From an uncultured Bacilli bacterium (GTDB lineage Bacteria; Bacillota_I; Bacilli_A; RF39; UBA660), in NCBI GenBank assembly GCA_934167465.1, contig CAKPKR010000001.1, positions 248,001-312,000 on the forward strand: 64,000 nucleotides of DNA, read 5' to 3'. The first letter of the stretch is position 1. Each line of letters begins with the position of its first letter. Below, in pieces: positions 24,792 to 33,697 of this stretch. A program made the position numbers and the translations under genes. The notes beneath the pieces are model-generated. The model ran no database searches. It saw only the letters and a program-made list of their open reading frames with translations, and had not been told where the DNA came from.

Positions 24792-25211
24792 TTATTGTTC
24801 CTTTCCTATTACTGGTTTTATGACTAGTTTATCCATTATCATATTCATAATTGATATTAAAATGGCTGCTAAACAGGCTATAAAAATTCCGTGAGTTGTA
24901 AAATGATTTCTTAGTATTAAATCAACTATTTTCAAAATAATTACATTTATAAATGGATAAAATATGCCTAAAGTAAGGGCTGTTATTGGAATAGTGAATC
25001 TTACAATTATTGGTTTTATAGTTTGATTTAGTATATATATTACAACAGATGCTATTAAAGCCCATAATCCATAATAACTATTATCTATTTGAATTGTATT
25101 AGGAAATATCATTGATACAGTTACTAGTATTAATGAATAACCTACCATATATATTAACCATTCTAGAAAATTGCTTATTCTTTTTTCATTTGATTTGATT
25201 TTTTCTTTCAC
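24792..25211 (-). CDS. YvlD-like four-helix membrane protein (phage-holin IV family by name)
   Basis: A 139-residue protein with four hydrophobic helices and the pattern NQTIKPIIVRFTIPITALTLG and GIFYPFINVIILKI, characteristic of the YvlD/phage_holin_4_2 family. Despite the name, no phage genes are nearby. In Bacillus yvlD lies with uvrAB, hprK and lgt, the same neighbourhood as here. Function unknown, possibly envelope stress. Confidence 0.82.
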   Translation of the reverse strand: MKEKIKSNEKRISNFLEWLIYMVGYSLILVTVSMIFPNTIQIDNSYYGLWALIASVVIYILNQTIKPIIVRFTIPITALTLGIFYPFINVIILKIVDLILRNHFTTHGIFIACLAAILISIMNMIMDKLVIKPVIGKEQ

Positions 25212-25247
25212 TTATAGTCACCTTACTTTTGTCTATATTTCATTATA

Positions 25248-27218
25248 CTAAATATTTGCTTTTAATTCAAATAAAATATCTCTTAATTCTGTTGCTCTTT
25301 CAAAATCTAATTCTTTAGCAGCATTATGCATTTCTGTTTCAATTTTATTTATTAATTCCATTGTTTCTTTTTTGCTTAATTTTTCTGGTGATTTTTCTTC
25401 TATTTCTTTATTATTTGTTACAACTTCTCTTATTTCTTTAATTATTGTTTTAGGAATAATATTATGTTCTTTATTATATTTTTCTTGAATAGTTCTTCTT
25501 CTTTCTGTTTCTTTAATTGCTTTATTCATTGAATCACTAATTGTATCAGCATACATTATTACACGACCATGTTCATTTCTAGCGGCTCTACCTATTGTTT
25601 GAATTAAACTTCTATCACTTCTTAAGAATCCTTGTTTATCAGCATCCATTATTGCTACTAAAGATACTTCTGGAATATCTAGTCCTTCTCTTAATAAGTT
25701 TATTCCAACTAATACATCATATTTACCTAATCTTAAGTCTCTTATTATTTTCATTCTTTCTAATGTTTTTACTTCACTATGAAGATATGCTACTTTTATA
25801 TCCAGATTTTTTAAATATGTTGTTAATTCTTCGGCCATTCTTATTGTTAATGTTGTTATTAATATTCTTTCATTATTTTTGATTGTATTATTTATTTGTT
25901 CTAATAAATCATCTATTTGATTTTTTGTTGGTTTTACTTCAATAGTTGGGTCTAATAATCCAGTTGGTCTTATTATTTGTTCAGCTACTACATTTGCTTT
26001 TTCTAATTCATAATCACCTGGGGTTGCAGAAATGCATATTACTTGATTTATTTTGTCTTCAAATTCATTAAATTTTAATGGTCTATTGTCCATTGCACTT
26101 GGTAATCTAAATCCATAATCTACTAATACTTGTTTTCTTGCTTGATCTCCGTTATACATTCCTCTTACTTGAGGTAGTGTTACATGTGATTCATCTATTA
26201 CAAGTAAAAAGTCTTTTGGGAAGAAATCTATTAATGTTGTAGGCGTTTCTCCTGGAGCTTTAAGGGCTAAATGTCGTGAATAGTTTTCAATTCCTCGACA
26301 GCTTCCTGTTTCAGCAAGCATTTCTAAGTCATAGTTCGTTCTTTCATTTAATCTTTGATATTCTAATAGTTTATTATTTTCTTTAAAATATTTTAATCTT
26401 TCATTTAATTCTTCTCTTATGTTTATAACTGCTTTTTTGATTTTTTCATCACTTGTTACGAAGTGACTAGCGGCAAATAAACTTATTGATTTTTTATTTT
26501 GTGTTATGGCTCCTGTCACAGTATCGTATTCATATATTTTTTCAATTTCGTCACCAAAAAATTCTATTCTTATAGCTTTTCCGTGAGTATTAATAGGCAT
26601 TATTTCTAAAATATCGCCTTTTACTCTAAATGTTCCTCTTTTTAATTCCAAATTATTTCTTTCATAAAACATTTCAATTAGTTTTTCTAATACTTCATCT
26701 CTATCTATGTTATCACCTACATTAAGTGTTAACATTTTATTTTCATATTCTTCTTTATCTCCTATACCATAGATACAAGAAACACTTGCAACTACAATTA
26801 CATCATCTCTAGTTAATAGTGCCGATGTTGCAGCGTGTCTTAATTCATCTATTTCGTCATTTATTGATGCATCTTTTTCGATATAAGTATCTGATGAAGC
26901 CACATATGCTTCGGGTTGATAATAATCATAGTAAGAAACAAAGTAACATACGTGATTGTCGGGGAAGATTTCCTTGAGTTCCGCGTATAATTGCCCTGCA
27001 AGTGTCTTATTATGAGCTAAAACTAAAGTTGGTTTATTCACTTTTTCAATTACATTTGCAATCGTAAAAGTTTTTCCAGTTCCCGTTGCACCAAGTAAAA
27101 CCTGGTATTTTTCGCCATTTTCTATTCCTTTAACTAACTTATTTATCGCTTGTGGTTGGTCTCCACTAGGTGTATATTTTGAGTGAATTTTGAACATTTT
27201 TGTATCTTTTTGTTCCAT
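25248..27218 (-). CDS. uvrB: Excinuclease ABC subunit B
   Basis: UvrB verifies damage and forms the pre-incision complex in nucleotide excision repair. The 656-residue protein has Walker A LGATGTGKTFTIAN, the beta-hairpin YYDYYQPEAYV, helicase motifs with DESHV, and GINLLREGLDIPEV and QTIGRAARN. A C-terminal UvrC-binding UVR motif (about 618-650) completes it. The AGGAGG ribosome binding site supports the ATG at 27218. uvrA is not beside it in the window, and no clear LexA-type box is seen upstream. Confidence 0.97.
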   Translation of the reverse strand: MEQKDTKMFKIHSKYTPSGDQPQAINKLVKGIENGEKYQVLLGATGTGKTFTIANVIEKVNKPTLVLAHNKTLAGQLYAELKEIFPDNHVCYFVSYYDYYQPEAYVASSDTYIEKDASINDEIDELRHAATSALLTRDDVIVVASVSCIYGIGDKEEYENKMLTLNVGDNIDRDEVLEKLIEMFYERNNLELKRGTFRVKGDILEIMPINTHGKAIRIEFFGDEIEKIYEYDTVTGAITQNKKSISLFAASHFVTSDEKIKKAVINIREELNERLKYFKENNKLLEYQRLNERTNYDLEMLAETGSCRGIENYSRHLALKAPGETPTTLIDFFPKDFLLVIDESHVTLPQVRGMYNGDQARKQVLVDYGFRLPSAMDNRPLKFNEFEDKINQVICISATPGDYELEKANVVAEQIIRPTGLLDPTIEVKPTKNQIDDLLEQINNTIKNNERILITTLTIRMAEELTTYLKNLDIKVAYLHSEVKTLERMKIIRDLRLGKYDVLVGINLLREGLDIPEVSLVAIMDADKQGFLRSDRSLIQTIGRAARNEHGRVIMYADTISDSMNKAIKETERRRTIQEKYNKEHNIIPKTIIKEIREVVTNNKEIEEKSPEKLSKKETMELINKIETEMHNAAKELDFERATELRDILFELKANI

Positions 27219-27251
27219 ATTGTCCTCCTTACTACGATTATTACCAGCCTA

Positions 27252-27517
27252 AAATTCGTATCCAATTATCAAAAATTCGTATCCTAATTGATTTTTATAA
27301 CCCCAAAAATGTGTCTTTTTTGCTTGGATACGAATTTCAGCCACAAATTGACTAAAATAAGACTAAATAAAACCAAGTAAAACTAAATGTTTTCCAGTAA
27401 CTTATTTTAACACTTATTCCATAATAAAACAAGGAAACCATATTAACTTCCTTTTGTATTATTATGCACTATTTTTAAACTTAATTAAGATAACATTTTA
27501 TTTCTAAATTCGTGTCC
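27252..27517. repeat. Four copies of a 12-base motif between uvrB and the CDP-alcohol transferase gene
   Basis: AAATTCGTATCC occurs at 27252-27263 and 27273-27284 (21-base period). An inverted copy, GGATACGAATTT, lies at 27326-27337, and a near copy, AAATTCGTGTCC, at 27506-27517. Two direct plus one inverted copy resemble a protein-binding array or recombination end. The 27219-27557 interval has no convincing gene. Confidence 0.7.
27362..27463. repeat. Long direct repeat, copy A
   Basis: About 100 bases with strong identity to 28488-28591, sharing the 18-base block AGTAACTTATTTTAACAC and the hairpin GGAA...TTCC. Together the two copies bracket the gene at 27558-28400. Confidence 0.75.
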
Positions 27518-27557
27518 GTAACATCATTTATTGTTATGCCTTAATTTTAATATTAAT

Positions 27558-28400
27558 TTAACGCTTTATACTTTTTATCTTTTTTTTAACATTATCATTA
27601 TCCATAGAATCAGCTACCATTTGAGACTCATTATTTTGAAATTCATCATTGGAATTTACATTTTGATTTATAATCAATTGCTTGTATTGAATTAGAAATT
27701 TCTTTCGTTTATTCGCTTGCAAACTATTAGATTCAGTATAAGAATCATAGTATTGGTTCGAATCTATTTTTGACATTTCATAGTCATCATAGTTTTCTTC
27801 TTTCTCCTCTAAATTCTTGAGTGTTTCATTTTTCGTATCATGACTATCAATATTATTTTGACTTACTTTATCAAATAAATGTCTTGTTAAACTTGATATT
27901 CCTAACATTCCCATTATCCATGTTATTACATTTTGAAAAACATTAGTAATTTGAAAGTTATTAAATAAGAGAAAAGATAAACCTGTAATTGCTGTAAATA
28001 ATCTACTGATAAATAATCCTTGTATAGTTGATTCTTTTTTGTTTTTAGTAGTTAATAGATTAATTGCCCCAGTACCCAGCAAAACTGAATTATAAATCAA
28101 TAATGTTACTACGTAAGATATTGAAACTTTTTTAGTAAATAGTAATCCTATTAAACATAAGACAATTCCTGTTTTATCTATTGTTGTATCCACCATTCGA
28201 AAAATTAGCTTGTTTTTTTCATCATTGTTTTTTCTGGATATTTCTCCATCAAACTTATCAGATACTACAACAATTATTGATAACACTATTTGTGAAATTA
28301 TAGAAAAACTCACTACATTAAAAGTGCTTAAAATAAGTGGTACAAAAGCAAAGGCTCTAATAGTTGCTAAAATATATGGCACGTATGTTATTTTTTTCAT
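27558..28400 (-). CDS. CDP-alcohol phosphatidyltransferase-like membrane protein with long hydrophilic tail
   Basis: A 280-residue protein. The first 175 residues contain about five membrane helices and a variant of the CDP-alcohol phosphotransferase motif. SDKFDGEISR (about 47-56) keeps D-x2-DG and Arg; the later MVDTTIDK keeps two Asp, but the spacing is two residues longer and the conserved Gly is not seen. The C-terminal 100 residues are charged, Asn/Ser/Asp-rich and probably disordered. Phospholipid synthesis (PgsA-like) is plausible, but the altered motif makes activity uncertain. It is bracketed by direct repeats, suggesting acquisition or duplication. Confidence 0.65.
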   Translation of the reverse strand: MKKITYVPYILATIRAFAFVPLILSTFNVVSFSIISQIVLSIIVVVSDKFDGEISRKNNDEKNKLIFRMVDTTIDKTGIVLCLIGLLFTKKVSISYVVTLLIYNSVLLGTGAINLLTTKNKKESTIQGLFISRLFTAITGLSFLLFNNFQITNVFQNVITWIMGMLGISSLTRHLFDKVSQNNIDSHDTKNETLKNLEEKEENYDDYEMSKIDSNQYYDSYTESNSLQANKRKKFLIQYKQLIINQNVNSNDEFQNNESQMVADSMDNDNVKKKIKSIKR

Positions 28401-28487
28401 TTTTAATTTTTACCTCCTTTATATGATAGGAATTTTTTAACTACATATTTTTATGTATTAATTAATAAGTATCTCAATCACAAATTT

Positions 28488-28591
28488 ACTAAATAAAACA
28501 AGATAAAACTAAATCTTTTCTAGTAACTTATTTTAACACTTATTCTATAATAAAACAAGGAAGTCATATTAGCTTCCATTTATATTATTAT
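28488..28591. repeat. Long direct repeat, copy B
   Basis: Matches 27362-27463 with scattered differences. It lies upstream of the CDP-alcohol transferase-like gene. The small hairpin GGAAGTCATATTAGCTTCC sits near its right end. Confidence 0.75.
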
Positions 28592-28660
28592 TTCTATTTT
28601 TTGATATAAAAATAATACTTCTTTGTAATATTTTATATTCAACTTTTTTAATAAAATATA

Positions 28661-28826
28661 CTACGGCCAAAATCTTTTACTAAATTTTTTTAGATTTATG
28701 GAATTCTTTATTTGAGCATTTGTTATTTTTTCATTCAATTGTTTTTGTTCTAAATAGTATAATTTTTCTTTTGCGTTAAATAAAACATGGGAATTATATA
28801 TACTTAATTTTTCATATGGTTCTTTT
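28661..28826 (-). pseudogene. Open reading fragment without start, downstream of the membrane protein gene
   Basis: On the minus strand, in the frame shifted from the end of the preceding gene, codons stay open for about 54 residues (EPYEKLSIYNSHVLFNAKEK, then LYYLEQKQLNEKITNAQIKN, ending KRFWP and TAG). The composition is coding-like but there is no start. It could be a tail lost from the 144-residue protein through an indel in the A-rich run near 28825-28832, or a relic of another gene. Confidence 0.4.
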
Positions 28827-29238
28827 TTATTTTTCTATATATTAAGACTAATATTATTAAAATAATTAGATACCAACTATTTTGATTTAAATACATTAAA
28901 TTAATATACTGAATATCATATAAATTTGAACCAAAATGATAATTATGTAATTCACTAATTATATTACTGGAATTATATATAAAACTTGGATCATATAGTG
29001 TTCTAAAAAGTATAAAACAAATTATAATTTCTACTACAATAAATAAAATATCATAAGTTTTATTTATTGTAATTTTTTTTAATAAATCATTTATAAATAA
29101 AACTAGTAAAATTAACAATAAAATTAGATATATTAAAATACCAGGACTTGATAAACCATAAACAAATAAACATTTTATAGTTAAAAATACTAATAATAAA
29201 GTTATTGTAATTTTTAAAATATTCATTTTTTTATTCAC
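28804..29238 (-). CDS. Small integral membrane protein
   Basis: A 144-residue hydrophobic protein with about four membrane helices and a short charged C-terminus. Unknown family. Its start overlaps the end of the XRE-membrane gene at 29231-30133 by eight bases, so the two are coupled and may act together. The frame may be truncated at its 3' end (see the fragment at 28661-28826). Confidence 0.65.
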   Translation of the reverse strand: MNKKMNILKITITLLLVFLTIKCLFVYGLSSPGILIYLILLLILLVLFINDLLKKITINKTYDILFIVVEIIICFILFRTLYDPSFIYNSSNIISELHNYHFGSNLYDIQYINLMYLNQNSWYLIILIILVLIYRKIKKNHMKN

Positions 29239-30133
29239 TTATATCACCTACTTTTATAATTAATTTAGTAAAATACAAATATGAACTTATTATGTAGTTA
29301 TAATCATATATTATACTTTGAATACTATATGAATCAATTTTATGATTATAATGTGATATTTTATAAGCTATATCATCAATTTTTGAAATATTATACGCTC
29401 TCATTTTAAATATATCTTTATATAAATAAATATAATCATTTATACTTGAATCATAGTTGGATAATATCTGATTAATGCTCAATATATCAATTGAACTAGG
29501 ATAATAATAGTGAAAAAGAAATAAATCATTCAATGTTAAATTTTTAATTCCTGTATATTTTAATATAGGAATTTTTTTTATTTGTTTTATTTCATTTTCT
29601 AAGGTTTCAATTATTTTCTTATAGTCATCATCACTATATATACCGTGATTATTAATTATAATATCAATATTCTTTTCTATTTGTATTACTTTTGTTTTCA
29701 TTTCTGTAATATCATTTGAATTAAAATTATATGATTCTTTATGATTTAAATAAATTATATGTATAATATTTAATATAAATAAAATTACTGATATCAATAA
29801 AATTAAAAACATAATTATTTTTGATAGTATTTCTTTAAGTTTATTCTTATTATTTAATTTTGAGTATTCTACTGTTTGTTTTACATAATCATTAGCTTCT
29901 GTTATTGGAATAATTTCATTTTCTATTTTTCTACCCTTTAGTATTTCAAGAATTGATACATTTAAACATTCAGATAAAATTTCTAAAATAGAAACATCTG
30001 GACAGCCTAAGCCTCTTTCCCATTTAGAAACGGCTTTATCCGTTACACCTATAAGGGTTGCTAAATCTTTTTGAGTTAATCCTTTTTCTTTTCTTTTTTC
30101 GGATATAAATTTTCCTATTTTTTCATAATTCAT
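29231..30133 (-). CDS. XRE-family regulator with a membrane helix and C-terminal sensor-like region
   Basis: A 300-residue protein. Residues 5-60 form an HTH_3 domain (ISEKRKEKGLTQKDLATLIG, then VTDKAVSKWERGLGCPDVSI). A linker (SILEILKGRKIENEIIP) follows, then a single membrane helix at about 108-132, then an extracellular or luminal helical region of about 165 residues. The HTH-TM architecture is common in Firmicutes next to small membrane proteins. The signal sensed is unknown. Operon with the membrane protein at 28804-29238. Confidence 0.8.
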   Translation of the reverse strand: MNYEKIGKFISEKRKEKGLTQKDLATLIGVTDKAVSKWERGLGCPDVSILEILSECLNVSILEILKGRKIENEIIPITEANDYVKQTVEYSKLNNKNKLKEILSKIIMFLILLISVILFILNIIHIIYLNHKESYNFNSNDITEMKTKVIQIEKNIDIIINNHGIYSDDDYKKIIETLENEIKQIKKIPILKYTGIKNLTLNDLFLFHYYYPSSIDILSINQILSNYDSSINDYIYLYKDIFKMRAYNISKIDDIAYKISHYNHKIDSYSIQSIIYDYNYIISSYLYFTKLIIKVGDISE

Positions 30134-30162
30134 AATTTACTTCCTTTCATAGCATTAGAATA

Positions 30163-30189
30163 CAAAAAAATCGGTTATATTTCAACCGA
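30163..30189 (-). terminator. Terminator of the gene at 30202-30582
   Basis: Stem TCGGTT/AACCGA (30171-30176 and 30184-30189) followed on the minus strand by seven T. Confidence 0.75.
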
Positions 30190-30201
30190 CTTATCGTAGA
30201 A

Positions 30202-30582
30202 TTAGTATTTTTGTAATGTTAATTTTTTAGTTTTAGCACAAGAATATGGTTGTAAAGTTTTTTCATCAACAAATAATGAATTTAATCCAGTTGGGATTGA
30301 TAGTAGAATATTTTTTCTATTTACTTTTATAATTCTATTTTTATATTCCACTACTTCAATAAATTTTGAAATTAAATCAAGTTCATTTGATGTTTTAATT
30401 AATATGACTTTTTCTTTATAAAGTTCATAATTCTCACTAATAGATGTAATACTTGGTGAAAAAACATCTTCAATATCACTGCAAATAAGCATATTATTAT
30501 TTTTAATTTTAATTTCTGGTATAATGTTTATATTTTGTTTTGTAACTTTGTAAATATTACCAATAAATATTTGTTGTTTCAT
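30202..30582 (-). CDS. Hypothetical 126-residue protein, possible distant relative of 34641-35021
   Basis: I do not recognise this protein. It has no signal peptide. Its start (QIFIGNIYKV) and middle (NYELYKEKVILIKT) resemble the start (NLFIVNVYQF) and middle (NYKLYKKDAKLLKI) of the protein at 34641-35021 in spacing and type of residue. Both have a Ser/Phe-Ile-Pro-Thr stretch near the end. The two genes bracket the DUF2207 locus. It ends with a strong terminator. Confidence 0.65.
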   Translation of the reverse strand: MKQQIFIGNIYKVTKQNINIIPEIKIKNNNMLICSDIEDVFSPSITSISENYELYKEKVILIKTSNELDLISKFIEVVEYKNRIIKVNRKNILLSIPTGLNSLFVDEKTLQPYSCAKTKKLTLQKY

Positions 30583-30597
30583 ATGCAGCCTCCATAT

Positions 30598-31248
30598 CTA
30601 AATATATTTTTTCTTACTTTCTTCTAATCTTAATTTTTTTTGTTTTACTTTTTGATATTCTTTGTAAGATGGTGTTTCTTCATAAATTTTTCTTACAAAA
30701 TCTGTGCTACAAGATAATCTATCTGCAATTTTTTTTAAATCAGAAATTGTTGGTTCATCCAAAGGATGTAATTCTAAATATTTTTTTACTCTATCAGTTA
30801 AATAAATTGTTTTAATTTTGCTTTTTTTAATCAAATCAATATAATTATAGTAACCTTTAATTAATAAATTATAAATTTTTAATTGATTTTCATTTAAAAT
30901 TGATACATCAAATTGTCCAGAAATAACTCCCAAGATATCAGCAACACTATTAATATCTAAATTATATACAGCCATTAGAAAATCAAAAGCATTACCTCTC
31001 GCACCGCAACCAAAACAATAATATAAATGATAACGCTCATCAATAAAAAAATCATAACATGTTGAAGAATTATTATGAAAAGGACAAAAATTAAAAAAAA
31101 ACTTATTATTTGGATATACTTTTAACAATGGTTTGTTAATATGTGAATTAGAAAAAACTGATTCAACTATTCCTAAAAGAGAAATATCATTTTTAATTGA
31201 ATACATTATTTCATCATTATATTTTAAGTTATCAAAATTTCTACTCAT
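30598..31248 (-). CDS. Stand-alone DnaG-type CHC2 zinc-ribbon protein
   Basis: A 216-residue protein. The N-terminal about 110 residues match the zinc-binding domain of bacterial primase: KFFFNFCPFHNNSSTCYDFF, then HLYYCFGCGARGNAFDFLM. They give the C-x2-H...C-x2-C set and the following GNAxDFL helix. The TOPRIM catalytic domain is absent. The C-terminal half is Lys-rich and helical (YLTDRVKKYLELH, LKKIADRLSCSTDFVRKIYE), possibly an HTH. The start at 31248 is set by GGAGTG; an upstream extension overlapping the DUF2207 gene is a shadow. Function unknown; ssDNA or RNA binding is likely. Confidence 0.75.
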   Translation of the reverse strand: MSRNFDNLKYNDEIMYSIKNDISLLGIVESVFSNSHINKPLLKVYPNNKFFFNFCPFHNNSSTCYDFFIDERYHLYYCFGCGARGNAFDFLMAVYNLDINSVADILGVISGQFDVSILNENQLKIYNLLIKGYYNYIDLIKKSKIKTIYLTDRVKKYLELHPLDEPTISDLKKIADRLSCSTDFVRKIYEETPSYKEYQKVKQKKLRLEESKKKYI

Positions 31249-31309
31249 AATTTTCACTCCATTTCTATGTATTCTAACATTTTTTATTAAAAAAAACAAG
31301 AAAAAAAGG

Positions 31310-33685
31310 CTAGAAACGTCCTCCGCCTCCGCCTCCACCAAAAGAACCTCCACCAGATGAGAAGCCGCCTCCACCTCCTCCACCTGATGAATAACCACCA
31401 CCAGAACTACTATTTTCGGCTGCATATACACTTCTAGCACTTGCATATGATGATGTGATTGTTCTAGTAATTGTATTTGCTAATCTAAAATTATAATAAA
31501 TATCTGATGGCATATTTGGATTTTCTATTTCTTCCAGTTTCATTACTTTCAATATTTTTTTTGAACAACCAAATAAAGTTGCGAAAACTAAATATTTTTC
31601 CCATAATTCTATTTCAGGGACTTCTTTATCATTAAAAGAACCAAAATCTCTTAGGTAATTTCTAATTGCTTTCCATTTTTTATATTCATATGTTCCTTCT
31701 ACTGTCCTTTTTTTATTATTATATAAAAATACTAGTAAAATAACTGATAATAGTAAAATTAGTAAGTATATTTTAAATGAATCATTATAAAATTTTTGCA
31801 TTGTTATGATGTATATAGTTTTAAAAATACTTATAAAAATAATTACGATATAGGCTAATGTAATTAATAATTTATAATTACTTATCTTACCAGTTAACAT
31901 ATTTTTAAAAAATATGTAACACTTGGAAATTAATATATAAATTAGATATCCTATTAATATCATAATTCCTAATGATGGAACTATAACAAATAAAATAATA
32001 AAAATTGGAATGAAAGATGTATAATTTTTATTATTTTTTTTCAATTCATATATTTCTTTTTCATCTGTTTCAAAATATAATTTTTCTTTTGCATTTTCTA
32101 AAGATTCTTTATTATATTTTTTCCAATTTTTTATATATGATTCATAATTTTTTTTAGCATATTTTTTTATATCTTTAGTTTCAACACAACTTTTATTTTC
32201 AAATATTAAACAAATAAGTCTTCTATATATCGATGGAATTTCATCTGTTTCATCTTTTAGAGTAAGCATATAATTCTTCTTTTCTAATTTTTCAGCTGTA
32301 ATTATTTTTCTTCTTATTAAATCCAACATAGCTGCTGATAAAGAGTTATTATTTATTTTTTTATACATTAAATATGATATATTTGTTGGAAGTTCATCAT
32401 CTATTTCTCTAAAGTATTTTTGATTAAAATTAACTTCAGGATTCTTTATATATTTTTTATATGAATATATTCCCAAAACTAATAAAATAATAATGCATAT
32501 AATTCCTTTAATATAGTTTATTTTTTCTTGTTTTAACTCTTGATTTTTTATTATTGTTTCTATATTATCTAATTCTTTTAGTAACTCTTGTTTAACATCA
32601 TTATTATCTAATACTAATATTTTATTTTCTAAATATTTGTAATTGTCATAAGTTGGGTATCTATAAGCATATTCCAAAGCTTCTTTAGCAGCTTTTTCTT
32701 CAATTACATCTAATTCTTTTTTGATTTCAATTAATTTATTTAAAAGTTCTTTTTTGATTTCTTCATTTTCAATTTTATTTATCGATTCTAAAGCTGATTC
32801 ATAATTATAACGAGTTATGTTAACTTCAAATTCGGCTAAATCTGTTTTGGCTTGATTTATTATTAATTTTTGCTGATTCTGTCTTTCATAATTTGCTTGT
32901 TCTGCTTTATTTGTTTCATATAAAATAATCTTTTCTAAAGCATCAGTATTAGTTAATTTATTACTGCCTGGGATTACATCTAAATCAAATGTTGCTCTAA
33001 TATCAATTGCACGATAACTATTTAAACCGGTTATTTTAAATTTTACTGTTTCTGAATCTATTATATTTACATTTCCATTTAGTGGACCATGAGCCCATGC
33101 TCTAACATTTTTATTACCTGGAATATGAAGTGTGATTTCTAAATTAGCAATAGATTCTCTAAATTCATTACCAATTATATTCCAACCAATTTCAGCTACA
33201 TCATTATGTTTGATTGAAATATTTTTTACTACATATTTTAAATAAAATGCTTTATTTTCTTTTGAAGGATTATATATTAAAATACTTTTTCCATTTGATT
33301 TATAATTTTCTGTATATACTCCATAATCTCCTTTTTTAGCAGATGATACTCTTTCAAAAATGTCACCTTGAATATTACTAAAACTAAAATTATTACTTGT
33401 TGGAATAGCTCTTACTTCTTTTATTTCTAATCCATTACCATTATGAATTAAACTGCCACCAAATGATTCCATATTTGGATCAAATTCATATAAATCTTCG
33501 TTAGCATATTCTATAATCCTTTCGAAGCCATTATATTCTCCAGTTAAGTTAAAATATTCTTCAACTAAAATATCACCATTATTTTGGATAGTAGCATCTA
33601 TATAGTAATTATCTATCCCGTAAGCTTTAATTATGTTTGGAAACATAATTAAAAATGAAATTAATATAATTTTAAATTTTTTCAT
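31310..33685 (-). CDS. DUF2207 membrane protein with Gly-rich C-terminus
   Basis: A 791-residue protein. A signal peptide (about 1-20) precedes a large extracellular beta domain (about 22-245, including YDGSILVEEYFNLTGEYNGF-like residues near 35-55). A coiled region (about 255-390) follows, then membrane helices near 395, 555-600, 615-640 and 650-670. The end is an extreme Gly/Ser tail (SSGGGYSSGGGGGGGFSSGG) and RF. This combination is typical of the DUF2207 family of predicted membrane proteins. Function unknown. Confidence 0.85.
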   Translation of the reverse strand: MKKFKIILISFLIMFPNIIKAYGIDNYYIDATIQNNGDILVEEYFNLTGEYNGFERIIEYANEDLYEFDPNMESFGGSLIHNGNGLEIKEVRAIPTSNNFSFSNIQGDIFERVSSAKKGDYGVYTENYKSNGKSILIYNPSKENKAFYLKYVVKNISIKHNDVAEIGWNIIGNEFRESIANLEITLHIPGNKNVRAWAHGPLNGNVNIIDSETVKFKITGLNSYRAIDIRATFDLDVIPGSNKLTNTDALEKIILYETNKAEQANYERQNQQKLIINQAKTDLAEFEVNITRYNYESALESINKIENEEIKKELLNKLIEIKKELDVIEEKAAKEALEYAYRYPTYDNYKYLENKILVLDNNDVKQELLKELDNIETIIKNQELKQEKINYIKGIICIIILLVLGIYSYKKYIKNPEVNFNQKYFREIDDELPTNISYLMYKKINNNSLSAAMLDLIRRKIITAEKLEKKNYMLTLKDETDEIPSIYRRLICLIFENKSCVETKDIKKYAKKNYESYIKNWKKYNKESLENAKEKLYFETDEKEIYELKKNNKNYTSFIPIFIILFVIVPSLGIMILIGYLIYILISKCYIFFKNMLTGKISNYKLLITLAYIVIIFISIFKTIYIITMQKFYNDSFKIYLLILLLSVILLVFLYNNKKRTVEGTYEYKKWKAIRNYLRDFGSFNDKEVPEIELWEKYLVFATLFGCSKKILKVMKLEEIENPNMPSDIYYNFRLANTITRTITSSYASARSVYAAENSSSGGGYSSGGGGGGGFSSGGGSFGGGGGGGRF

Positions 33686-33697
33686 ATTTCACACTTT

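Noticed and set aside
24792..25211. Prophage holin
   Set aside because: Only the family name suggests phage; the gene lies in a conserved uvrB-lgt neighbourhood with no phage genes.
27219..27300. LexA/SOS box before uvrB
   Set aside because: No GAAC-N4-GTTC-type site; the GGATACGAATTT motif does not match.
27252..27517. CRISPR-like repeat
   Set aside because: Only four 12-base copies in mixed orientation, irregular spacing, and no cas genes.
31249..31446. N-terminal extension of the CHC2 protein
   Set aside because: It is the Gly-rich DUF2207 tail read in another frame; GGAGTG supports the start at 31248.
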